Shown here: positions 14,701-21,616 of the stretch, piece after piece
Layout of the letters: each line of letters starts with the position of its first letter
Position numbering within the stretch: position 1 is the first letter of the stretch
NCBI RefSeq assembly: GCF_013386115.1
Contig: NZ_JACAOR010000008.1
Coordinates: 404,671-468,670, forward strand
DNA: 64,000 nucleotides
Direction: 5' to 3'
DNA from: Pseudomonas gingeri
GTDB taxonomy: Bacteria > Pseudomonadota > Gammaproteobacteria > Pseudomonadales > Pseudomonadaceae
The notes under the pieces: model-generated
Database searches by the model: none
The model's input: the letters and a program-made list of their open reading frames with translations, nothing else
Told to the model about the DNA's origin: nothing
Position numbers and translations under genes: made by a program

Positions 14701-14770
14701 GCAGGATGATCAGCAGGCTGACCACACTGGCAAGCACCGGGCGACGAATGAACGGATCGGTAAAGGCCAT
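11747..14770 (-). CDS. mexW: RND multidrug efflux permease (MexW-type)
   Basis: Proton-driven inner-membrane RND transporter of 1007 residues that pairs with the adaptor encoded just upstream. TM1 lies at about 10-28 (SVVSLLIILLGFQAY), with two large periplasmic loops after TM1 and TM7. The proton-relay motif is IGLVVDDAIVVVENIHRHIE (two Asp in TM4), and the TM10 Lys region is LISKHGILIVEFANQLRKDK. It starts 14 nt after the adaptor stop. The symbol rests on synteny with P. aeruginosa, where mexVW neighbours the imelysin genes, bifA and sodB. Substrates cannot be read from sequence. No outer-membrane partner gene is present, which is also the case for mexVW, whose pump uses OprM. Confidence 0.8.
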   Translation of the reverse strand: MAFTDPFIRRPVLASVVSLLIILLGFQAYSKLPLRQYPQMENALITVTTAYPGANAETIQGYITQPLQQSLASAEGIDYMTSVSRQNFSVISIYARIGSNSDRLFTELLAKANEVKNQLPQDAEDPVLSKEAADASALMYISFFSDQLSNPQITDYLSRVIQPKLATLPGMAEAEILGNQVFAMRLWLDPVKLAGFGLSAADVTNAVRRYNFLSAAGEVKGEYVVTSINASTELKSAEAFAAIPLKTSGDSRVLLSDVARVEMGAENYDTVSSFGGTPSVYIGIKATPGANPLDVIKEVRKIMPELEAQLPTNLKAEIAYDATLFIQASINEVVKTLFEAVLIVIVVVFLFLGALRSVVIPVITIPLSMVGVLFFMQLMGYSINLLTLLAMVLAIGLVVDDAIVVVENIHRHIEEGKTPLDAALEGAREIAVPVVSMTITLAAVYAPIGFLQGLTGALFKEFALTLAGAVVISGVVALTLSPMMCALLLRHDENPSGLSHRLDQLFERLKRRYQKILHGTLNTRPVVVVFAVIILCLIPLLLKFTQSELAPNEDQGIIFMMATAPQPTNLNYLNTYTDEFITIFKEFPEYYSSFQINGFNGVQSGIGGFLLKPWNERKRTQMQILPEVQGKLAGITGLQIFGFNLPSLPGTGEGLPFQYVLNTPNDYSALLDVAGRIKKRALESGKFAFLDIDLAFDKPEVVVDIDRAKAAQMGVSMQDLGGTLATLLGEAEINRFTLEGRSYKVIAQVERAYRDNPDWLNNYYVKNSEGKLLPLSTLIKVSDRARPRQLNQFQQLNSAIISGVPIVSMGEAIATIRQIAAEEAPVGFASDYAGATRQFVQEGSALWVTFGLALAIIFLVLAAQFESFRDPLVILVTVPLSICGALIPLFLGWSSMNIYTQVGLVTLIGLISKHGILIVEFANQLRKDKGLSAREAVEEAAAIRLRPVLMTTAAMVFGMVPLILASGAGAVSRFDIGTVIATGMSVGTLFTLFVLPCVYSLLAKKDL

Positions 14771-14784
14771 GCTCGACTCCCTGA

Positions 14785-15933
14785 TCAGTTCGCCGGAGCG
14801 GGCGGGTTCGCCGCCGGTGCCGTCTTGTCCGCGCTGATGGCGATGTGCGCGCCATTGTCCAGTTTCAGCTGGCCGCCGCTGACCACCTGCTCACCGTCCT
14901 TGAGCCCCTTGATGACTTTCACCAGGCCGTCACGGCGTTCGGCGGTTTCGATGAAGCGCCGCTCGGCAATCAGCACCGGCTGGCCGTCGGAGGCTTTTTC
15001 GAGGCTGCCGTCCTCGGCCTTCTTCTGTGTCACGACATACACCGAGTTGCCGTAGAGCGTGTAGGCGACCGCGCTTTCCGGGATCACCACATAGGACTGC
15101 GGGTCGGGCAGCAGCACCTGGAGATTGGCGAACATGCCGGGCAACAGCTTGCCGTCGGGGTTGGCCAGGGTGGCGCGCACCAGCACGTTGCGGGTGGTTT
15201 CATCGACCTTGGGATTGATGGCGCTGAGGCTGCCGGGGAAGTTTTCCCCGGCGTAGGCGCCCACGCTCAATTGCAGTGGCTGGCCGACCGCCAGCTTGGG
15301 CACGAACTGCTCGGGGACATAGAAATCGACATACAGGCTGCTCAGGTCCTGCAGCGTGGCGATCACCGTGCCGCTGGCGAGGTAGTCGCCGACATCCACC
15401 TGGCGGATACCGATGGTGCCGCTGAAGGGCGCGACGATCTTTTTCTTCGCCAGGGCCGCCTTGAGCTGATTGACCGTGGCCTTGTTCTTTTGCAGCACCG
15501 CCGAGAGCCGGTCGAACTCGCCCCGGGAAATTGCCTGGCTGCCGACCAGCTGGGCGCCGCGGCCGTAGTCCAGTTGCGCCAGCCCGAGGTCGGCCTGGGC
15601 GGTTTCCAGCAGGGCGCTTTCGACATCGCTGTCGAGCTGGACGATGGGTTGCCCGGCCTTGACCTTCTGCCCCGACTCGAACTGCACGGCCTTGACCGTC
15701 CCGGCGATCTCCAGGCTGAGGTTGACCCCTTGCAGGGCCTTGAGCGTGCCCACCGAGGGCAGGCGGTTCTGCCAGGGCTGCGCGCTCGCGGTGACGGCCG
15801 CGACATTGATCGGTGGCTTGGGCGCGGCGAATACCTGGATCTGCCTGTAGATCGAGAAGGCCTTGTAACCGGCGAGTGCCAGTACGACCAGGAGGACGAT
15901 ACCCAACATGATCAGCATGCGGCGACGCAGCAT
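14785..15933 (-). CDS. mexV: RND efflux periplasmic adaptor (MexV-type)
   Basis: Membrane-fusion protein linking the RND permease to an outer-membrane channel. The 382 residues start with a basic N-terminus and one membrane anchor (about 6-24, LIMLGIVLLVVLALAGY). Two lipoyl halves flank an alpha-hairpin (VQFESGQKVKAGQPIVQLDS, then APFSGTIGIRQVDVGDYLAS). A beta-barrel domain follows (DETTRNVLVRATLANPDGKL). A short Ala/Pro tail ends the protein. It is the first gene of a two-gene operon with the permease. The symbol is by synteny as for mexW. Confidence 0.8.
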   Translation of the reverse strand: MLRRRMLIMLGIVLLVVLALAGYKAFSIYRQIQVFAAPKPPINVAAVTASAQPWQNRLPSVGTLKALQGVNLSLEIAGTVKAVQFESGQKVKAGQPIVQLDSDVESALLETAQADLGLAQLDYGRGAQLVGSQAISRGEFDRLSAVLQKNKATVNQLKAALAKKKIVAPFSGTIGIRQVDVGDYLASGTVIATLQDLSSLYVDFYVPEQFVPKLAVGQPLQLSVGAYAGENFPGSLSAINPKVDETTRNVLVRATLANPDGKLLPGMFANLQVLLPDPQSYVVIPESAVAYTLYGNSVYVVTQKKAEDGSLEKASDGQPVLIAERRFIETAERRDGLVKVIKGLKDGEQVVSGGQLKLDNGAHIAISADKTAPAANPPAPAN

Positions 15934-16065
15934 ATTCCGGTTCCTTGGAAGACGAGGCTAGAGGGAGGTCGAACAACCGCCCAGCACGATACTGCCCGCA
16001 CCCAGGCGTCGCCATGCAACTATACCGTCAGATATTACGCCAATACCGTGGCTTGAGAAGGGGGG

Positions 16066-16172
16066 CTGTGCCGACGTCTTCGTGGGCAAGCCCACTCCCA
16101 CAGGGGTAGCGTCGTATGCACACTTTGCGTACGACATGACACTTGTGGGAGTGGGTTTGGCCTGGGCGGCGT
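16066..16172. repeat. REP-like doublet
   Basis: TCGTGGGCAAGCCCACTCCC and its inverted partner GGGAGTGGGTTTGGCC flank a second imperfect dyad, GTCGTATGC / GCGTACGAC. It sits between the adaptor gene and the DUF1513 gene. The sequence variant (CCCACTCCC) differs from the REPs near eno and rpoS. Confidence 0.75.
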
Positions 16173-16195
16173 TGCGACGAAGAGGCCCGTGAGGT

Positions 16196-17296
16196 CTACG
16201 CCAGGTGCAGATGGTTGTCCCAGAGCCCCGCGGGCAGATCCAGCGGTTGCGCACTCAGTTCTTGTCGGCGGCAATCGTAGAAACGGCAGCGACCCTGTCC
16301 TGACGTGACGACAAAACCATCGGCGACCGCGCCGACCCCGGCACAATCCGGCAGCGGCGCATCCAGGCGCAGCGCGGCGCTGTCCAGGTCCCAGATAAAG
16401 AACCGGTTGCCCCGCGGCGCGGTCAGCGCCACCAGGCGCAGCTCGCTGTGCACGGCGACGCTGGCGGTGTAGTGCCCCATGGCCTGCAACTGCTGCTCGG
16501 CCACCGGAAAAGCGACAAAGGGCTGGCCGGGGCGCTTGATCGCCAGCAGTTCCGACGATTCGTGGGACGGTCCCATGAATTGCTGGCCGGCGACGATGGT
16601 GCCGTCGCTGGCCACGCCGAGATGGCGCACGCTGTTCATCTGCTGGGCCAGGGTTTCCTTGCTCAGCAGGGTGCCGTCGCGCTGCATCAGCACCAGGCTC
16701 GGCTCCATGGCGTCGAGGTTCATCTCGACCCGGCTTTCGGCCTCGGTGCGGATGCCGCCGTTGGCGACGATCAGGGTCTCGCCGTCGGGCATCCACGACA
16801 CCTGGTGCGGACCGATGCCATGGGTGGAGATTTCCCCGCTGTGCACCAGCCGCTCACCTTCGAACCTGTACACGCCGAGCAGGCCACGGCCCGGATCGCG
16901 GGTGTCGTTCTCGGTCGCATACAGCCAGTCGCCACTCTTGTGGATCACCGCATGGCCGTAGAAGTGCCGGTTAGGCTGCGAGACGATCGTCTGCAGCAGG
17001 CGCCCGTCGCGCAGGTCGACCAGGTAGCTCTCGGTACCGGGGCGACGCGCGACGAACAGCGCCAGGGGCAGGGTCGGATGATTGATGATGTCGTGGCAAC
17101 GCTGGCCGACCCGGGTCGCGAAGACCTGCTTGCCATCCAGTCGATAGCCCACGGCGTAGTGCCCGCCCTCGCTGTCATCGCGGGCGGAAAGCAGCAGCGG
17201 GCTTTTGCCTTTTTGTCGGAACAGCGTCCAGCCACCCAGGGTGATCGCGCTGAGCAGGAGGCTACCGAGGGTCAGGGCCTGGCGTCGCAACATCAT
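16196..17296 (-). CDS. DUF1513 protein, beta-propeller-like, imelysin-cluster member
   Basis: 366 residues beginning MMLRRQALTLGSLLLSAITL. This is an RR-containing, Tat-like or Sec export signal followed by a region rich in short beta motifs (GHYAVGYRLDG, WLYATENDTRDPGRGLLGVY, WMPDGETLIVANGGI), resembling a beta-propeller. DUF1513 genes recur next to imelysin and di-haem genes in Proteobacteria, consistent with a periplasmic iron-related role, but the activity is unknown. Its ATG overlaps the stop of the upstream imelysin-like gene by 1 nt (TGATG), so it is translationally coupled and probably last in the operon. Confidence 0.85.
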   Translation of the reverse strand: MMLRRQALTLGSLLLSAITLGGWTLFRQKGKSPLLLSARDDSEGGHYAVGYRLDGKQVFATRVGQRCHDIINHPTLPLALFVARRPGTESYLVDLRDGRLLQTIVSQPNRHFYGHAVIHKSGDWLYATENDTRDPGRGLLGVYRFEGERLVHSGEISTHGIGPHQVSWMPDGETLIVANGGIRTEAESRVEMNLDAMEPSLVLMQRDGTLLSKETLAQQMNSVRHLGVASDGTIVAGQQFMGPSHESSELLAIKRPGQPFVAFPVAEQQLQAMGHYTASVAVHSELRLVALTAPRGNRFFIWDLDSAALRLDAPLPDCAGVGAVADGFVVTSGQGRCRFYDCRRQELSAQPLDLPAGLWDNHLHLA

Positions 17297-18360
17297 CAGT
17301 CACCGTCGTTGGCATTGAAGCCCAGTTGGATGCCCAGCGCCTTGGCCAGTTCGCCTTCGTGCAGGCGGTGGACGACGTTGAGGCTGTCATAGAGGTCGTT
17401 GAGCTGCTGGCGCCCGGCGTCGTCGCCGAGCATGTCGGTCAGCGAGCGCTGGTTGCTGGCGAACAGCTTCAGGGACGCGGCATAGGCGGCGTCGATCTTG
17501 TCGGCCAGCGGCTTCTGCTCGGCCGGCAGCAGGCCGCGCAGGCCCTTGTTGTCGACCCCGACCCAGACGGTGCGGGCAGCGGCCAGGCTGGCCTCCAGGC
17601 CTTGCAGCGACGACTGGCTGCGCCAGGCGTCGGCCTGGAACGGCTGCGGAATGCCCTTGGTCTGGCGGCCCATCGGTGTGCCGAGCTTCTTCTTCAGGGT
17701 ATCCAGCGCGGTCACCTGGACCCGCAGCAGATCGGCGATGGCTTCGTGGGAATCGGCATAGCGCTGGTTCGGGAACTTGCTCATCTGCGCGAGCATGCCG
17801 TCGTTGCTGTTCCAGCTCGACAGGATCTCTTCGGCGAGGGTTTTCTGGCGCTCGCCGATGGCTGTCAGCAATGGGCAGTAACGGGCTTTCTGGGCGCTGT
17901 CGGCCATGTCGATCTTGCTGTCGAACAGGATGTATTCATAGGCCGACAGGCCCTGGACCACCACGCTGGATTTGGCCAGGGCGGCGGCATCGACCTGCGG
18001 CTGGGCGGTGACCAGTTGCTCGACCTGGCGTCCCACGAGGTTTTTCTTGTCCGGCCAGAACTGCACCTGCCAGGAACGATTGCCTTCGGCCAGCGGGCCG
18101 ATCAGCAGGGGCTGCAACTCGGCCCAGGCTTTCTGCGCATGGAGGAAATCGGCGCGGGCGGTGTCCAGGCTCTCCTTGCCCTGGCAGAAGGCCAGGGCGC
18201 TGATCGCCAGTTGGCGGTCGGCCTCGACCCAGCGGCTGTAGGTCGGCAGGATCACCTGCTTGGCGATGGCGGCCGAGGTCACGGCCTGTGGGTCCTGCGG
18301 CGAACAGGCACCGAGGGCGAGGGCGGCGAGGCTGGTGAACAACAGTTTGGGGCGGAACAT
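17296..18360 (-). CDS. Imelysin-family lipoprotein (short paralogue)
   Basis: 354 residues with a lipoprotein signal: MFRPKLLFTSLAALALGAC, lipidated Cys19. The remainder matches the imelysin (EfeO/IrpA/IcmP) alpha-helical fold: LPTYSRWVEADRQL, WAELQPLLIGPL, then LSAYEYILFD in the position where imelysins usually have GxHAIEFLLWG. The HxxE-type motif is therefore altered here to YEY. The family is linked to iron uptake. It lies between the di-haem and DUF1513 genes with a 27-bp gap and a 1-nt overlap, so it is part of one transcription unit. Confidence 0.85.
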   Translation of the reverse strand: MFRPKLLFTSLAALALGACSPQDPQAVTSAAIAKQVILPTYSRWVEADRQLAISALAFCQGKESLDTARADFLHAQKAWAELQPLLIGPLAEGNRSWQVQFWPDKKNLVGRQVEQLVTAQPQVDAAALAKSSVVVQGLSAYEYILFDSKIDMADSAQKARYCPLLTAIGERQKTLAEEILSSWNSNDGMLAQMSKFPNQRYADSHEAIADLLRVQVTALDTLKKKLGTPMGRQTKGIPQPFQADAWRSQSSLQGLEASLAAARTVWVGVDNKGLRGLLPAEQKPLADKIDAAYAASLKLFASNQRSLTDMLGDDAGRQQLNDLYDSLNVVHRLHEGELAKALGIQLGFNANDGD

Positions 18361-18387
18361 GTCCGTGTCCTCTCTTTTAGAGAAATC

Positions 18388-19815
18388 TTATAAGGAATTC
18401 AGGAAAGCCAGCAGCGCGGCACGCTGCTCGGCATTGAACGACAACACGCGTTGCTGGGCCGGCAAGGCTTCGCCGCCATGCCAGAGCACCGCTTCCATGA
18501 GGTTGCGGGCGCGGCCGTCATGCAGGAACTGGGTATGGCCGCTGACGGTGGCGGTCAGGCCGATCCCCCACAACGGCGGGGTGCGCCAGTCGCGGCCACC
18601 GGCCTGGAACTCGCTGCGGTTGTCCGCCAACCCAGGGCCCATGTCATGCAGCAGCAGATCGCTGTAGGGGCGGATCACCTGGCCGGCCAGCTCGGGCTCG
18701 ACCGCCGTGGTCGCCGTGGTGAACTGGGGCGTATGACAGGCCTGGCAGCCGGCCTGGTAGAACAGGTTCTTGCCGGCCAGCACTTGCGGCGCACCGACGT
18801 CCCGTCGGGCCGGCACCGCCAGGTTGCGGGTGTAGAACAGCACCAGGCGCAGGATATTGTCGCTGACTTCCTGTTCGCCGTCCGCGCCGTTGCCATTAGG
18901 AGCTGTGCGGCAGGCGGTCTGGCTCGCAGTACAGTCATCGAAGGGTCTCAGGGTCGTGGTCAGGCCCATATCACCAGAAAACGCGTGAACATTCTGTTGA
19001 TTGAGGTTCGGTTGCCCGGCTTTCCAGCCAAAACGTCCCAGCACGGTCTTTTGCAGGGCATCGTCCCAGACCCGGTTCGGCCGCCCGGCGACGCCGTAGC
19101 CTTGCTGCTCCCTGGCATTGGCGAGGATGGCTTCCTCGGGAATGGCTTCCAGCAAGCCCAGGCCGATCATCGGTGGGGCGACACGGGCGGAAAAACGCGT
19201 GTCCGGATGCATCGGGCCGTAGCCCAGCTGGGTGATCAGCAGGCGCGGCTTGCGCAGTTCGACTTCGCTGCCGTCCTTGAACCGTACCGGCACGGGATCG
19301 TATTCGACCCGCACCTTGCCTTCCGGGGTGACGCCGGGAATCGCCATGTCCTGCAACTGGCCTCCATAGACCGGTTCGGGGACCACGCCCTGTTGCTCGA
19401 TCAGGCGCGCATAGGCCGGTGTATCGGGGATCGACAGGCGTACCAGCATCGACACGGCATTGTCCGAGCCGGGTTCCGGCGGGTGGCCGCGGCCGTCCTT
19501 GATATGGCAGTTCTGGCAAGCGTTGGTGTTGAACAGCGGGCCCAGGCCGTCGCGTGCGGTGGTGGTCGAAGGGGCGATCACCCAGGGGCTGCGGAAGAAA
19601 CTGTTGCCGACACTGAATTCCAGGCGGCGGGTTGGCGACAGGTTGGCCGCCGGCAGGGAAAAGGCATTGCGATCGGTCTTGCGCACGGTGGTGCTGCCAC
19701 CTGAACGTGCCTCGCCGGGCTCGGGCTTGGTAAAGCGCGGCGCGTCATCGCAGGCGCTCAGGCCCAGGACCAGGAGCAACGACGACAGGCGGAGGGGCAG
19801 CGAGGGCATCGGCAT
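18388..19815 (-). CDS. Di-haem oxidoreductase-like lipoprotein (DUF1111)
   Basis: 475 residues. A lipobox ends at Cys22 (VLGLSAC). Two c-type haem motifs are present, CQNCH at residues 100-104 and CQACH near 360, each in a cytochrome-like context (LFNTNACQNCHIKDGRGHPP). DUF1111 proteins are related to di-haem cytochrome c peroxidases and are often called thiol oxidoreductases, a name with little biochemical support. Clustering with two imelysin genes suggests electron transfer coupled to periplasmic iron handling; this is inference. Confidence 0.88.
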   Translation of the reverse strand: MPMPSLPLRLSSLLLVLGLSACDDAPRFTKPEPGEARSGGSTTVRKTDRNAFSLPAANLSPTRRLEFSVGNSFFRSPWVIAPSTTTARDGLGPLFNTNACQNCHIKDGRGHPPEPGSDNAVSMLVRLSIPDTPAYARLIEQQGVVPEPVYGGQLQDMAIPGVTPEGKVRVEYDPVPVRFKDGSEVELRKPRLLITQLGYGPMHPDTRFSARVAPPMIGLGLLEAIPEEAILANAREQQGYGVAGRPNRVWDDALQKTVLGRFGWKAGQPNLNQQNVHAFSGDMGLTTTLRPFDDCTASQTACRTAPNGNGADGEQEVSDNILRLVLFYTRNLAVPARRDVGAPQVLAGKNLFYQAGCQACHTPQFTTATTAVEPELAGQVIRPYSDLLLHDMGPGLADNRSEFQAGGRDWRTPPLWGIGLTATVSGHTQFLHDGRARNLMEAVLWHGGEALPAQQRVLSFNAEQRAALLAFLNSL

Positions 19816-19927
19816 CCGGAGCAGGCTTCAAGACAGGGCGCGAAGTTTATCAGGCCAGGGTGTATGGAATCAGCGCAATCGGCATTTGCCTGATCTGCAG
19901 CAGGTTCTTCGTTGCAAACCGACCCCT

Positions 19928-20010
19928 GTGGGAGCCGGCTTGCCGGCGATGGCGTCCGCAAGATCTATGCAAGACTTGCCGGCCTCATCGCCGGCAAGCC
20001 GGCTCCCACA
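19928..20010. repeat. REP doublet between di-haem and imelysin genes
   Basis: GTGGGAGCCGGCTTGCCGGC and GCCGGCAAGCCGGCTCCCAC are near-perfect inverted copies separated by about 40 bp. They split the imelysin gene from the rest of its cluster, and could attenuate or stabilise the read-through transcript. Confidence 0.88.
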
Positions 20011-20030
20011 AGTCTTGCGCCGAGTGCAGA

Positions 20031-21377
20031 TCAGAACTCGTGATCGGCGTTGTCCGGGTTCAGGTCGCTGATGCCCAGCTTGGCGGCGGCCTGTTCGATC
20101 GAACCGGTCTGCTTGACCAGCGCGGCGATGGCGTCGCGGACGATCTTGTTGCCCGCGTCGTTGCCGGCGGCGATCAACTGGTCGTAATGCTCACCCTTGT
20201 TGGCGTGGTCGACCATGATCTGGATCTTCGCTTCGGTCGCTTCCAGGTCGCCCTTGAGCGCTGTATCGGCGGCCGGATCGGCTTTTGCCACCAGCGACGA
20301 CAGGCTCGGGCCGGTCAGCTTGGTGCCGTCGGTGCGGGTGTATTCGCCCAGGTAGACGTTGCGGATGCCCTTGGCGTCGTAGAAGTGCGAGTTATGGGTG
20401 TTGTCGCTGAAGCAGTCCTGCTCGTCTTCCGGCGAGTTGGCTTCCAGGGATACCTTCATGCGCTCGCCCGCCAGTTCGCCGAGGGACAGGCTGCCCATGC
20501 CGAACAGCATCTTGCGCAGGCCACTTTCCGCCGGCTCGGCTTCCAGGCTGGCGCGGTAGTTGTCGGCCACGTTCGGCTTCCAGTTGCCGACCATTTCTTC
20601 CAGGTCGTTGACCAGCAGCTGGGTCACGGCCTTGAGGTAGGCCCGACGGCGATCGTTATGGCCACCGGTGGCACCGGCGCCTTCCAGGTAGTCCGACGCC
20701 GGACGGTTGCCGGCGCCCGGGCCGGTGCCGTTCAGGTCCTGGCCCCAGAGCAGGAATTCGATGGCGTGGTAGCCGGTGGCGACGTTGGCTTCGGAACCGC
20801 CCAGTTCGTTCAGGCCGGCGAGTTTTTCCGGGGTGATCTCGCTCACATCGACCTTGTCTTCGCCGATCTGGATCTGCTTGTTGGCGATGATATTGGCGGT
20901 GGCCCCCGGATTGCCCAGCGCGTGCTCGTACGAGGCGTCGACGTAGTCGATCAGGCCTTCGTCCAGTGGCCAGGCGTTCACCTGGCCTTCCCAGTCGTCG
21001 ATGATGGTGTTGCCGAAGCGGAACACTTCGCTCTGCAGGTACGGCACGCGAGCGGCGACCCAGGCGGCCTTGGCGGCCTTCAAGGTGTCGGCGTCCGGCT
21101 TGGCGAGGAACGCGTCGACAGCGCTCTGCAGGGTTTTCGCGGTGGATTCGGCATCGCTGTAGACGGCGAAGACCATGTCGGCGTAATGCGCGACCACGGC
21201 CTTGCCGGCGGCTTCGTCAACCTTGCCGGCGGCGTCGCTGGCCGGTGTGGCCGCGGCGGTGGTGGTGGCGGGTGTCGGCGTGGCGGCGGCGGTTTTTTCC
21301 TTGTCCTTGTCGCCGCAGCCGGCGAGGGCAATGGCAATGGCCAACAGACTGGCGGTGGCCAGAGGCATACGAATCAT
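20031..21377 (-). CDS. icmP: Imelysin-family protein (IcmP-like)
   Basis: 448 residues from the ATG at 21377. The start MIRMPLATASLLAIAIALAGC gives a lipobox with Cys21; an upstream in-frame start would add 20 Arg-rich residues before the signal. After a Thr/Ala linker comes the imelysin domain with the family motif GYHAIEFLLWGQDL, the WAAARVPYL-like region, QSEVFRFGN and DWEGQVNAWPLDEGLIDYVD. The family founder was described as an insulin-cleaving metalloprotease; relatives act in iron uptake. Synteny with P. aeruginosa (icmP near bifA and sodB) supports the symbol. Confidence 0.88.
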   Translation of the reverse strand: MIRMPLATASLLAIAIALAGCGDKDKEKTAAATPTPATTTAAATPASDAAGKVDEAAGKAVVAHYADMVFAVYSDAESTAKTLQSAVDAFLAKPDADTLKAAKAAWVAARVPYLQSEVFRFGNTIIDDWEGQVNAWPLDEGLIDYVDASYEHALGNPGATANIIANKQIQIGEDKVDVSEITPEKLAGLNELGGSEANVATGYHAIEFLLWGQDLNGTGPGAGNRPASDYLEGAGATGGHNDRRRAYLKAVTQLLVNDLEEMVGNWKPNVADNYRASLEAEPAESGLRKMLFGMGSLSLGELAGERMKVSLEANSPEDEQDCFSDNTHNSHFYDAKGIRNVYLGEYTRTDGTKLTGPSLSSLVAKADPAADTALKGDLEATEAKIQIMVDHANKGEHYDQLIAAGNDAGNKIVRDAIAALVKQTGSIEQAAAKLGISDLNPDNADHEF

Positions 21378-21501
21378 GGCGAATATCCTGCTTCGAGAGG
21401 TTGGACGGGCGCGCGCGGGGACACGCAAAACCGGCACATGATGCGAAAGAGTTGCATTTGAGTAAAGATTTAGTTATTGAAATATTTAGTAATGTTTACT
21501 G

Positions 21502-21612
21502 ATCGTTCCCACGCCCGGCGTGGGAATGCAGCCCGTGACGCTCTGCGTCACAGATCTGAAGCGGACGCAGAGCGTCCAGTCAGGTATTCCCACGCAGAGC
21601 GTGGGAACGATC
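21502..21612. repeat. 111-bp palindromic repeat, single copy
   Basis: Starts GATCGTTCCCACGC and ends GCGTGGGAACGATC, a 14-bp perfect terminal inverted repeat. An internal dyad has GACGCTCTGCGTC and GGACGCAGAGCGTCC. The same 111-bp element occurs three more times at 28832-29326. It lies between icmP and bifA. Confidence 0.9.
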
Positions 21613-21616
21613 CGGA

